In this document: positions 54,481-62,702 of the stretch, one piece after another
Layout: each line of letters starts with the position of its first letter
Position numbering within the stretch: position 1 is the first letter of the stretch
Assembly (NCBI GenBank): GCA_025210235.1
Contig: JAOASG010000015.1
Coordinates: forward strand, 1-64,000
DNA: 64,000 nucleotides
Source: Vallitalea sp.
GTDB taxonomy: Bacteria > Bacillota > Clostridia > Lachnospirales > Vallitaleaceae
Reading direction: 5' to 3'
Position numbers and translations under genes: made by a program
The notes under the pieces: generated by a model
Told to the model about the DNA's origin: nothing
The model's database searches: none
What the model saw: the letters and a program-made list of their open reading frames with translations, nothing else

Positions 54481-54503
54481 TTGAATGTAAACAATTATTT
54501 AAA
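54481..54503 (+). repeat. intergenic TTTTGCAATTAC element, degenerate copy upstream of yitT
   Basis: TTGAATGTAAACAATTATTTAAA keeps both ends of the element but lacks the TTTTG centre. It lies 51 nt before ATG 54550. Confidence 0.35.
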
Positions 54504-54549
54504 ACTGCTCTTAATGATATACTAACTTGGTTTAAAAGGAGAAAAATAT

Positions 54550-55419
54550 ATGGAATTTACTAGTAATCGAAAACCCTATATGGATTACATAATTATTATG
54601 ATAGGAATAACATTGTTAGCTATAGGATTAAATATGTTTTTTATTCCTCTTGATTTAGTAACGGGAGGAGTAACTGGGTTAGCAATAATTATTAAAAAAT
54701 TGACACAAGGAATTATCCCAGGGGGAATAGAGCCATGGATTACTAATATAATAATTAATATTCCCTTGTTCTTAACGGCTATATTTATCAAAGGAAAGAA
54801 TTTTGGTGGAAGAAGCCTTTTTTCAACTATGTTTTTATCAGTAGCTTTAATCTATACAAGTTATTTACCTGCTGCAACAAATGATATACTTCTTGGAAGT
54901 GTTTTTGGAGGAGCTTTGTCTGGTGCTGGACTAGGATTAGTTTTTTCAGCTTATTCAACAACTGGAGGTACTGACTTGGCTGCAAGTATAATACAGCATT
55001 ATATAAAGCATATATCTGTTGCACAAATAATGTTTTTACTCGACGCATTAATAATTATATCAGGATATTTTATTTTTGGTATAGAAAAAGCAATGTATGC
55101 TATAGTTGCTGTATTTATTTCTGCAAAAGTAATTGATGCAATATTAGAAGGTATACATTTTTCTAAAGCTGCATTTATTATTTCTGACTATAATGAAGAA
55201 ATATCACAAGAAATAATGGAAAGATTAGATAGAGGAGTAACAGGACTTCAAGGAAGTGGTAAATATTCTAAAAAGAACAAGGAAGTACTCCTTTGTGTAG
55301 TATCTAAAAAAGAGATTGTTAAGTTAAAAGAAATTGTTAGAGAAATAGATAAGTCAGCTTTTGTTATAGTAGCAGATGTTAAAGAAGTACTAGGAGAAGG
55401 ATTTATAGAGTATAAGTAA
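54550..55419 (+). CDS. YitT family membrane protein
   Basis: 289 aa. Five to six N-terminal helices (about 10-190), with the YitT pattern LNMFFIPLDLVTGGVTGLAIIIKK and GLGLVFSAYSTTGGTDLAASIIQ. A cytoplasmic DUF2179 domain (about 205-285: AAFIISDYNEEISQEIMERLDRGVTGLQGSGKYSKKNKEVLLCVVSKKE) follows. Function is unsettled; transport roles have been proposed for family members. RBS AAAAGGAGAA. It appears to end the preceding group of genes. Confidence 0.9.
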   Translation: MEFTSNRKPYMDYIIIMIGITLLAIGLNMFFIPLDLVTGGVTGLAIIIKKLTQGIIPGGIEPWITNIIINIPLFLTAIFIKGKNFGGRSLFSTMFLSVALIYTSYLPAATNDILLGSVFGGALSGAGLGLVFSAYSTTGGTDLAASIIQHYIKHISVAQIMFLLDALIIISGYFIFGIEKAMYAIVAVFISAKVIDAILEGIHFSKAAFIISDYNEEISQEIMERLDRGVTGLQGSGKYSKKNKEVLLCVVSKKEIVKLKEIVREIDKSAFVIVADVKEVLGEGFIEYK

Positions 55420-55885
55420 GACTTTTTTTCTATAAAAATTATTATAAAAAATAGGTGAAAATATTAAAAGATTTTATATATTATTATTTTATATATCTTT
55501 GAGTAGATATATTGCATAATAATGTAAAAATAAATGATGCATATTTTATTAATTAACTATTTAATAGATTAAGTTCTTATTATGTTCAATAAAGGAGATT
55601 ACCATAATTTAATATCAGTTTTTGGACAAAACATACTATTATATAATCATAGTGAATTATTAGATATTAATAAATTAGTTATAATATATAGTTTTTTAGA
55701 GCATTGATATATATATTATAGATATAAGTGTTAATGAAAAATATCAATATACAATTTGAACAAAATGAAAACCCCTAATTTGTTTAATTAACCTATGGTA
55801 TTAACTGTTGAAATATAGTATATTATCATACGTAAGATAACATATTGAATCGGAAATATTAAAAAAATTAAGGGGGCTATTAAAA
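55420..55885. other. gene-free stretch before the MsmX-type gene
   Basis: 466 nt of strongly AT-rich sequence. I see no credible gene, consensus promoter or clear terminator. A 41-codon frame at 55582-55707 lacks an RBS and I reject it. A fragment AACATATTGAATCGGAA near 55838 recalls the right arm of the 49.5-kb repeat, but the match is short. The msmX RBS (AAGGGGGC) is at its end. Confidence 0.5.
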
Positions 55886-56992
55886 ATGGCAAGCTTATCA
55901 TTAAAAAATATTAAGAAAACTTATGCTCAAGGTGTTACTGCTGTACAAGATTTTAATTTAGAAATTGCGGATAAAGAATTTATCATCTTTGTAGGACCAT
56001 CAGGTTGTGGTAAATCTACAACTCTTCGTATGATCGCTGGACTTGAAGAAATTACTGAAGGTGAATTATACATTGGTGAGAAATTAGTTAATGATGTTGA
56101 ACCAAAAGATAGAGATATTGCGATGGTTTTCCAAAACTATGCATTATATCCTCATATGACAGTTTATGATAATATGGCATTTGGACTTAAATTAAGAAAA
56201 ACTCCTAAGCCAGAGATTAAAAAGAGAGTTACTGAAGCAGCTAAAGTATTAGATATAGAACATTTATTAGATCGTAAACCAAAAGCTTTATCAGGTGGAC
56301 AAAGACAACGTGTTGCTATGGGTCGTGCTATTGTACGTGAACCAAAAGTATTCCTTATGGACGAACCTCTTTCTAACTTAGATGCTAAACTTAGAGTTCA
56401 AATGAGACTTGAAATTTCTAAGTTACATCAAAGATTACAAACAACTATTATTTACGTTACACATGACCAAGTAGAGGCTATGACTCTAGGAACTCGTATC
56501 GTAGTAATGAAAGATGGATTTATCCAACAAGTTGATACACCAACTAATTTATATGAAAATCCACAAAACTTATTTGTTGCTGGATTCATTGGTTCACCAC
56601 AAATGAATTTTATGGATGCAAAAGTAGTAAAAAATGGAAATTACATTGATTTAGTATTTAAATCAAATAAAATTACCTTACCAGATGCAAAAGCTAAAAA
56701 ATTAGAAGGTTATGTAGGAAAAGAAGTTGTTATGGGATTCCGTCCACAAGATGTACATGACACTGAAATCTTCCTTGAATCATCACCTAAGAGCATTATT
56801 AATGCTAAAGTTAATGTTACTGAAATGTTAGGTTCAGAAACATTCTTATATGTACAAGTAGATGGATTTGATATTACAGCTCGTGTAGATCCAAGATCAA
56901 CTGCTAAACCTGGTGATAAAGTTAAATTAGCTATAGACTTGAATAGAATCCATGTATTTGATAAAGATACTGAGAAAACTATTACTAACTAG
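55886..56992 (+). CDS. msmX: MsmX/UgpC-type multi-sugar ABC importer ATPase
   Basis: 368 aa MalK-like ATPase. Walker A GPSGCGKST (near 37), Q-loop FQNYALYPHMTVYDNMAFGLKLRK, signature LSGGQRQRVAMGRA, Walker B VFLMDEPLSNLDAKLR, H-loop VTHDQVEAM, and a C-terminal TOBE-type regulatory domain with VVMGFRPQDVHDTE. It stands alone without permeases, as MsmX does, so it probably energises several carbohydrate importers. Codon choice is richer in CGT, TTC and AAC than its neighbours, suggesting high expression. Confidence 0.92.
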   Translation: MASLSLKNIKKTYAQGVTAVQDFNLEIADKEFIIFVGPSGCGKSTTLRMIAGLEEITEGELYIGEKLVNDVEPKDRDIAMVFQNYALYPHMTVYDNMAFGLKLRKTPKPEIKKRVTEAAKVLDIEHLLDRKPKALSGGQRQRVAMGRAIVREPKVFLMDEPLSNLDAKLRVQMRLEISKLHQRLQTTIIYVTHDQVEAMTLGTRIVVMKDGFIQQVDTPTNLYENPQNLFVAGFIGSPQMNFMDAKVVKNGNYIDLVFKSNKITLPDAKAKKLEGYVGKEVVMGFRPQDVHDTEIFLESSPKSIINAKVNVTEMLGSETFLYVQVDGFDITARVDPRSTAKPGDKVKLAIDLNRIHVFDKDTEKTITN

Positions 56993-57016
56993 TAATCATT
57001 TTATTTATTAATTATT

Positions 57017-57046
57017 AGGGAAATGCTAAGGCATTTCCCTTTTATC
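57017..57046 (+). terminator. msmX terminator
   Basis: AGGGAAATGC (57017-57026), loop TAAG, GCATTTCCCT (57031-57040), then TTTTATC. Twenty-five nt after the stop. Confidence 0.9.
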
Positions 57047-57157
57047 ATTTTATAGTGACTTTGTTTTTTTTCTGATGTTTAGTAATTGTTACTTTAGAAT
57101 TGAGTATTATGGTTAGTTTAATAATATAAAGAATGAAAAAAATATAAATGAATTGTA

Positions 57158-57247
57158 AAATATTATCTAAAATAGATAATATTTATGAACTTATTGTAAA
57201 AGTTTAAGAGGAAATACACAAAATTACGTATTCCCTCTTTTATTTTT
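57158..57247 (+). ncRNA. possible small RNA or leader with two hairpins
   Basis: In the 356-nt gap between msmX and the CdaR gene, a perfect 12-bp hairpin (AAATATTATCTA, loop AAA, TAGATAATATTT; 57158-57184) is followed by a terminator-like hairpin (AAGAGGAAATAC at 57206-57217 with GTATTCCCTCTT at 57228-57239, one mismatch) and TTTATTTTT. No gene lies between this and the msmX terminator, so it may end a small RNA or attenuate the CdaR gene. The promoter is unclear. Confidence 0.35.
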
Positions 57248-57348
57248 GTAGATTTTGCTATAAAATATAAACTGAAAGAAAAAAGTTAATAAAAAATATA
57301 GAAAATAAATTTTGATTTTATATAATTATGTATAAAGGAGAGAGATCA

Positions 57349-58440
57349 ATGATATCAAATCAAATAATTCAAAATACAATTGAAGGCTTAAAGACAATAA
57401 CACGAATTGATATAAGTGTTATTGATCCAGAAGGTAAAATATTAGCTACTACAGAAGAAGGAAAATTGGAAGACTATAATTTTGCAGTACCTGATTTCGT
57501 AAAATCTCAAGCAGAAAGTCAATTAGTATTAGGTTACCAATTTTTCAAAGTTTATGATGAGCATAATGTTGAATATGTAGTATCAGCTAAGGGCGAAGCA
57601 GAAGATGTTTATAAGATAGGTAAAATAGCATCATTTCAGATACAGAATCTTCTAGTAGCCTATAAAGAAAGATTTGATAAAGATAACTTTATTAAAAATC
57701 TTTTACTAGATAATTTACTACTTGTTGACATATATAACAGAGCAAAAAAACTTCATATTGAAACAGACGTAAAAAGAGTAATTTATTTAGTTGAAACAAG
57801 ACTAGAAAAAGATAATAATGCACTAGAAATAATAAGAAGTATATTTCCTCAAAAAACAAAAGATTTTATTACTGCCGTTGATGAGAAAAATATAATTATT
57901 GTTAAAGAAATTGATGAAAATGATACCAATGAAGATATTAATAAAACTGCAAAAGTAATACTTGATACGCTTAATACAGAAGCTATGAGTAGCGTTTATG
58001 TTTCTATTGGAACGATTGTTAATGACATTAAAGATGTATCACGTTCTTACAAAGAAGCAAAGATGGCTTTAGAGGTAGGGAAAATTTTCTATGTAGATAA
58101 ATATATTATTGGATATAACAATCTAGGTATTGGCAGAATTATTTATCAGTTACCATTACCTCTTTGTCAAATGTTTATTAAAGAGATATTTCATGGTAAA
58201 TCCCCTGATGATTTTGATAAAGAAACAATCACAACAATAAACAAATTTTTTGAAAATAGCTTAAATGTATCAGAAACATCAAGACAGTTATATATTCATA
58301 GAAATACTCTTGTTTATAGGTTAGATAAATTACAAAAAAATACTGGATTAGATTTACGTGTTTTTGAGGATGCAATTACATTTAAAATTGCTTTAATGGT
58401 TGTTAAATATATGAAATTTTTAAATGAGACAAAATATTAA
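57349..58440 (+). CDS. CdaR-type (sugar diacid / PucR-like) transcriptional regulator
   Basis: 363 aa. N-terminal sensory region (1-130, ITRIDISVIDPEGKILATTEEG) resembling the putative sugar-diacid recognition domain. A middle GGDEF-like domain covers about 140-265. The C-terminal PucR-type HTH reads LNVSETSRQLYIHRNTLVYRLDKLQKNTG (about 305-333). ATG 57349 is preferred because AAAGGAGAGA is just upstream; the ATG at 57328 precedes that RBS. It follows msmX and could control it or other carbohydrate genes; the ligand is unknown. Confidence 0.85.
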   Translation: MISNQIIQNTIEGLKTITRIDISVIDPEGKILATTEEGKLEDYNFAVPDFVKSQAESQLVLGYQFFKVYDEHNVEYVVSAKGEAEDVYKIGKIASFQIQNLLVAYKERFDKDNFIKNLLLDNLLLVDIYNRAKKLHIETDVKRVIYLVETRLEKDNNALEIIRSIFPQKTKDFITAVDEKNIIIVKEIDENDTNEDINKTAKVILDTLNTEAMSSVYVSIGTIVNDIKDVSRSYKEAKMALEVGKIFYVDKYIIGYNNLGIGRIIYQLPLPLCQMFIKEIFHGKSPDDFDKETITTINKFFENSLNVSETSRQLYIHRNTLVYRLDKLQKNTGLDLRVFEDAITFKIALMVVKYMKFLNETKY

Positions 58441-58449
58441 TTTCATTAC

Positions 58450-58493
58450 TTAAACTCGTATTCACAATATATTTTAAGTGAATACAAGTTTAA
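58450..58493. other. hairpin between the CdaR gene and ftsE
   Basis: TTAAACTCGTATTCAC (58450-58465) pairs with GTGAATACAAGTTTAA (58478-58493) with one C-A mismatch and a 12-nt loop. No T run follows, so a terminator is uncertain. Confidence 0.6.
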
Positions 58494-58523
58494 GGTTATT
58501 AGATGTAGATAGGAGGATATTAG

Positions 58524-59210
58524 TTGATAAGGCTTGAGAACATTACAAAGATATATCCAAATGGGGTATGTGCTTTGAATAATGTATCGTTAGATATAGA
58601 AAAAGGAGAATTTGTTTTTATTGTTGGAAATAGTGGATCTGGTAAAACTACTTTGATTAAATTATTAATGAAAGAAATAGAGTCTACAGAAGGTAAACTA
58701 CAGATAGATAATAAAGACATAACAAAATTAAGAAGGAGATATATTCCAACACTTAGGAGAAATGTAGGAGTTGTTTTCCAAGATTTTAGATTACTTGATA
58801 AAATGAATGTATACGACAATGTAGCATTTGCATTAAAAGTTACAGAAGCATCAAATAAAGAAATAAGAAGAAATGTGCCAATGGTATTATCAATGGTTGG
58901 TCTTTCAAAGAAAGCTAAAATGTATCCTAGTCAAATATCTGGAGGAGAAAAACAGCGAACAGCGTTGGCTAGAGCAATTGTTAATAATCCCCCTATTTTG
59001 GTTTGTGATGAACCAACGGGGAACTTAGATCCTACTAATTCATGGGAAATAATGAAATTACTTACAGAGATTAATATGAGGGGAACTACAGTAGTTGTTG
59101 TAACACACGATAAGGAAATGGTTAATGCTATGAAAAAACGCGTTGTTACCCTTAAAAACGGTTGTATTGTAAGAGATGTGCAAAGGGGAGACTACGGAGA
59201 TGAAACTTAG
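58524..59210 (+). CDS. ftsE: cell division ATPase FtsE
   Basis: 228 aa ABC ATPase. Walker A VGNSGSGKTT, Q-loop VFQDFRLLDKMNVYDNVAFAL, signature ISGGEKQRTALARA, Walker B LVCDEPTGNLDPTNS, H-loop VVVVTHDKEMV. With FtsX it does not transport but activates peptidoglycan hydrolases at the membrane. The TTG start at 58524 has AGGAGG seven nt upstream. It overlaps ftsX by 11 bases. Confidence 0.94.
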   Translation: MIRLENITKIYPNGVCALNNVSLDIEKGEFVFIVGNSGSGKTTLIKLLMKEIESTEGKLQIDNKDITKLRRRYIPTLRRNVGVVFQDFRLLDKMNVYDNVAFALKVTEASNKEIRRNVPMVLSMVGLSKKAKMYPSQISGGEKQRTALARAIVNNPPILVCDEPTGNLDPTNSWEIMKLLTEINMRGTTVVVVTHDKEMVNAMKKRVVTLKNGCIVRDVQRGDYGDET

Positions 59211-60108
59211 AACAGTTAATTATTGTTTTAAACAGGGGATGGTAAACCTATTTAAGAATAGGTTAATGTCTATTGCTTCCATTGGTACTATATCTGCTTG
59301 TCTATTTATTGTAGGAATTTTTTATATAGTAGCTGCTAATCTAGGGTATTCATTATCACAAGCTGAAAGCAAACTTGGAGTATCTGTTTTCCTATCAGAA
59401 GATATAACAGATGAAGATAGAGAAGCTATTGAAACCATGATAAGGCAAAGAGAAGAAGTTAAATCCGTTACATACATATCTCCTGAACAAGCATGGGAAG
59501 ATTTTAAGAAAAAATTTAAAGATAACAAGGAGTTGATTGAAGGTTTTAATTCTGAAAATAATCCTTTAGAGAATTCAGATAATTTTCAAGTGCTTATAAA
59601 AGAGATAGATAAACAAGATACAGTGGTTAAATACATACAATCTTTAAAGGGCGTTCGATTGGTAAGTCAAAAGAAAGATTTAACTGAAATTATAAAAGGG
59701 TTTAATAGATTTATTAATTATATAAGTGTTGTACTTATTATTATATTAATTATTATTTCTGTATTTTTAATATCAAATACAGTAAGACTAGCTATAACAC
59801 TTAGAAAAAGTGAAATTAATATTATGAAATACCTTGGGGCAAAAGACTTCTTTATTAAATTTCCATTTATTATAGAAGGAATAGTTATAGGTGCTATTGG
59901 AGCAGTAATACCATTAACAATTATATATTTTGCGTATGATTATGTTACTGAAAAAATGGTAAAAGAATTTTTGGTTATAAAACAATTCCTATCTTTTATG
60001 AATATTGGAGAAATCCATAAAACTTTAATACCATTATCTTTAGTTATAGGAATAGGAATTGGTATTGTAGGAAGTAAAATAACAATTAGAAAACATTTGA
60101 AGGTTTAA
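59200..60108 (+). CDS. ftsX: cell division membrane protein FtsX
   Basis: 302 aa. One N-terminal helix (LMSIASIGTISACLFIVGIFYIV), an extracellular domain (about 50-165, VFLSEDITDEDREAIETMIRQREEVKSVTYISPEQAWEDFKKKF), then three C-terminal helices with RKSEINIMKYLGAKDFFIKFPFIIEGIVIG. It relays FtsE ATP hydrolysis to external wall hydrolases. ATG 59200 follows GGGGAGA; an ATG at 59176 is in frame but lacks an RBS. Confidence 0.94.
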   Translation: MKLRTVNYCFKQGMVNLFKNRLMSIASIGTISACLFIVGIFYIVAANLGYSLSQAESKLGVSVFLSEDITDEDREAIETMIRQREEVKSVTYISPEQAWEDFKKKFKDNKELIEGFNSENNPLENSDNFQVLIKEIDKQDTVVKYIQSLKGVRLVSQKKDLTEIIKGFNRFINYISVVLIIILIIISVFLISNTVRLAITLRKSEINIMKYLGAKDFFIKFPFIIEGIVIGAIGAVIPLTIIYFAYDYVTEKMVKEFLVIKQFLSFMNIGEIHKTLIPLSLVIGIGIGIVGSKITIRKHLKV

Positions 60109-60144
60109 TTATTAGCATATATAAAATAATACATGGAGGAGCAT

Positions 60145-61284
60145 ATGAAAAATATAAAAAAATCTATTATAGTTATATTTATATCTATGATTTTGACATC
60201 AACTATTTTTGCTTCTTCCTATAAAAATCAACTAAATGATTTAGAGGAGCAAAAAGAAAATGCTGAAGATTCAATTAAGAGCTCTCAAGAAAATATCAAA
60301 CAGATAGATAAAAATATAGACGAACTAGTATCTCGAATAGTAGAACTGGATGATCAAATTGAACAGTTTGATGATAAAATAAATAATTTGGATAATCAAG
60401 TACTTCAAAAAGAAGAAGAAATTAATATAATACTAAAGAAATTAGAAGAAGCAAAGAAACAACAGAAAATATATTTTGAGCAGACAAAAAAAAGAATAAA
60501 AGTAATGTATGAGCACGGTGATTCAGCATATTTAGATGTGTTGTTAGAAGCTAAGGATCTTAGTGATTTACTTAATGTAGTGGAATACACAAAAGCACTA
60601 GTTAAATACGATACTAATATGATAGACAAGCTTAATGAAATTAAAGAAACCATAGCTTCTAATGAAGTGAAATTAGAAAAGGAAAAAGAATCTTTAGTAC
60701 AATTAAAGAATGAATATGAACTTCAAAAGACTGCTCTAAACGAAGTTCATTCAGCTAAAGAAAAAGAAATGAGTAATTTAAACAAAGATAAGGCCAGAGC
60801 AGAAGCAGAAGTAGAGGCTATAAAAAGAGAACGTGAGCAAATTGAAAAAGCAATAGATAAGATTAAGAGTAAGTTAACTTATGGTGGAGGAAAAATGAAT
60901 TGGCCATTTACTAATAATCGACATATTACTTCACCATTTAAAATGAGATGGCATCCTGTATTAAAAAGATATAAATTTCATTCAGGAATTGATATTGGTT
61001 CATCTATTGGAACACCAGTTAAAGCAGTTCATAATGGAATTGTTACATTTGCAGGGAAAGGAAGTGCATGGGGATATTATATTTTAATTGATCATGGCAG
61101 TGGATATGTTACTATCTATGCACATAACTCCAAACTTCTAGTTAAAAAAGGTGATAAAGTAAAAATAGGACAAACTATAGCTAAATCTGGTAATACCGGT
61201 TGGTCTACAGGTCCTCATTTGCATTTTGGAGTAAGAAAAGATGGAAAATGGATAAATCCACTAGATATGCTGCCTAAAAAATAA
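60145..61284 (+). CDS. EnvC-like murein hydrolase activator / M23 peptidase
   Basis: 379 aa. Signal peptide (about 1-24), long coiled coil (about 25-245), then an M23 LytM domain with HSGIDIGSSIGTPVKAVHNGIV, the core GYYILIDHGSGYVTIYAHNS and GPHLHFG. The H-x-x-x-D and H-x-H zinc ligands are present, so it may itself be active rather than only an activator. The coiled coil plus FtsEX neighbourhood matches the partner that FtsX recruits. ATG 60145 follows GGAGGAG. Confidence 0.92.
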   Translation: MKNIKKSIIVIFISMILTSTIFASSYKNQLNDLEEQKENAEDSIKSSQENIKQIDKNIDELVSRIVELDDQIEQFDDKINNLDNQVLQKEEEINIILKKLEEAKKQQKIYFEQTKKRIKVMYEHGDSAYLDVLLEAKDLSDLLNVVEYTKALVKYDTNMIDKLNEIKETIASNEVKLEKEKESLVQLKNEYELQKTALNEVHSAKEKEMSNLNKDKARAEAEVEAIKREREQIEKAIDKIKSKLTYGGGKMNWPFTNNRHITSPFKMRWHPVLKRYKFHSGIDIGSSIGTPVKAVHNGIVTFAGKGSAWGYYILIDHGSGYVTIYAHNSKLLVKKGDKVKIGQTIAKSGNTGWSTGPHLHFGVRKDGKWINPLDMLPKK

Positions 61285-61326
61285 TATACATAAATTATAT
61301 TAGTAAAATTTATATTTAATTGCATA

Positions 61327-61348
61327 AAACTGCTAAAGCAGTTTTTTT
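61327..61348 (+). terminator. terminator after the ftsE-ftsX-M23 group
   Basis: AAACTGC (61327-61333), loop TAAA, GCAGTTT (61338-61344), and a T run. Forty-two nt after the stop of the M23 gene. Confidence 0.85.
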
Positions 61349-61414
61349 GCTATTAAGGTATAATAGTTGTTAAAAAATAATACAATATTAATAGTACAGT
61401 AAGGAGAGTTTGAA

Positions 61415-62653
61415 ATGGGAGAAAAAAGAAATTTTATATATGGATTAATTACTGGAGCAGTTCTTGTTCTTATTATTAGTATTTTTTATTTTGGCACAGA
61501 TAAAATAGTGGAAAAAGTTGAAGATAATACTGGTACGCAAGTAGTAAAAAATGGGTATAATTCTCCGGGAGAAAAAATAGATGATATCCTTAAATATGTT
61601 GATAATATGTTTTATATAGAAGATTATAAAAAAGAAGATTTTTATGATAGTATGTATGAAGATATATTAAATAAATTAGAAGATCCTTATACAACATATT
61701 ATACCCCAGATGAATTTAAAGATGTGATGGAAGATACTTCTGGAAGTTATGAGGGTATAGGAGCTGTAGTAAGTTACATTAAAGAAACTGAAGAGATAAT
61801 GATTTTATCTCCATTTATAGGTTCACCTGCAGAAAAAGCTGGACTATTACCTGGTGATATAATAAAAAAAGTTGATAATCAAGAAATAAAAGGGCTTTCT
61901 TTAGAAGAAGTTGTTGCTAAAAAAATAAAAGGTAAGAAAGGGACAAAAGTAGTTTTAACTGTTTATCGAGAAGTTGATAATACTAACAGCATGATAGACA
62001 TTGAAATTACAAGAGATATAATTACTGTACCTACAGTTTCTCACGAAATGTTAGATGATAAAATAGGATATATTCGTGTAACTGGCTTTGAAAAAGTAAC
62101 ATTTAAGCAATTTAAAGAAGCACTTACTGATTTGGAAAAACAAAATCAACAAGGACTAATTATTGATTTAAGAAATAATCCTGGTGGACTACTTGATATT
62201 GTTATTAAAATGGCTGATGAGTTATTACCAAAAGGATTAATAGTTTATACTGAAGATAAAAATGGTGATAGAAGAGTAGCTAATTCTGATGAAAAACATA
62301 AATTCACAAAACCACTCGTAGTTTTAGTAAATGAAAATAGTGCTAGTGCATCAGAGATCTTATCAGGAGCGATAAAAGATAGTGGAATAGGAACAATAGT
62401 AGGAACAACTACTTTTGGAAAAGGTTTGGTTCAAACCATAGTTCCGTTAGAAGATGGTTCAGCAATGAAAGTTACGATTTCAAAATATTTTACACCTAGT
62501 GGTAATTATATTCATAAAAAAGGAATTACACCGGATGTGGAAGTAGAATTACCTGAAGAGCTACAAAAATATTTAGTTGTTGAAAGAGAAAAAGATAATC
62601 AATTTGCTAAAGCTGTAGAGGTGATGAAAGAAAAATTAAAGAATCTAGAATAA
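61415..62653 (+). CDS. S41-family carboxyl-terminal processing peptidase (CtpA/CtpB-like)
   Basis: 412 aa. N-terminal membrane helix (about 7-27), PDZ domain (about 110-190: GSYEGIGAVVSYIKETEEIMILSPFIGSPAEKAGLLPGDIIKKVDNQEI), then the S41 protease with GYIRVTGF, LIIDLRNNPGGLL, catalytic Ser in NENSASASEILSGAI and Lys in TFGKGLVQ. It cleaves extracytoplasmic proteins. In Bacillus subtilis ctpB lies beside ftsEX and acts in sporulation signalling. RBS AAGGAGAG. Confidence 0.93.
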   Translation: MGEKRNFIYGLITGAVLVLIISIFYFGTDKIVEKVEDNTGTQVVKNGYNSPGEKIDDILKYVDNMFYIEDYKKEDFYDSMYEDILNKLEDPYTTYYTPDEFKDVMEDTSGSYEGIGAVVSYIKETEEIMILSPFIGSPAEKAGLLPGDIIKKVDNQEIKGLSLEEVVAKKIKGKKGTKVVLTVYREVDNTNSMIDIEITRDIITVPTVSHEMLDDKIGYIRVTGFEKVTFKQFKEALTDLEKQNQQGLIIDLRNNPGGLLDIVIKMADELLPKGLIVYTEDKNGDRRVANSDEKHKFTKPLVVLVNENSASASEILSGAIKDSGIGTIVGTTTFGKGLVQTIVPLEDGSAMKVTISKYFTPSGNYIHKKGITPDVEVELPEELQKYLVVEREKDNQFAKAVEVMKEKLKNLE

Positions 62654-62702
62654 TAATAGTAAAGATTTATAAGAGTAAATTTGTTTTTATAGGGGAGTAT
62701 AT

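Noticed and set aside
55582..55707. 41-codon frame starting MFNKGDYHNLI in the gap before msmX
   Set aside because: No RBS, AT-rich composition and no recognisable features; probably chance.
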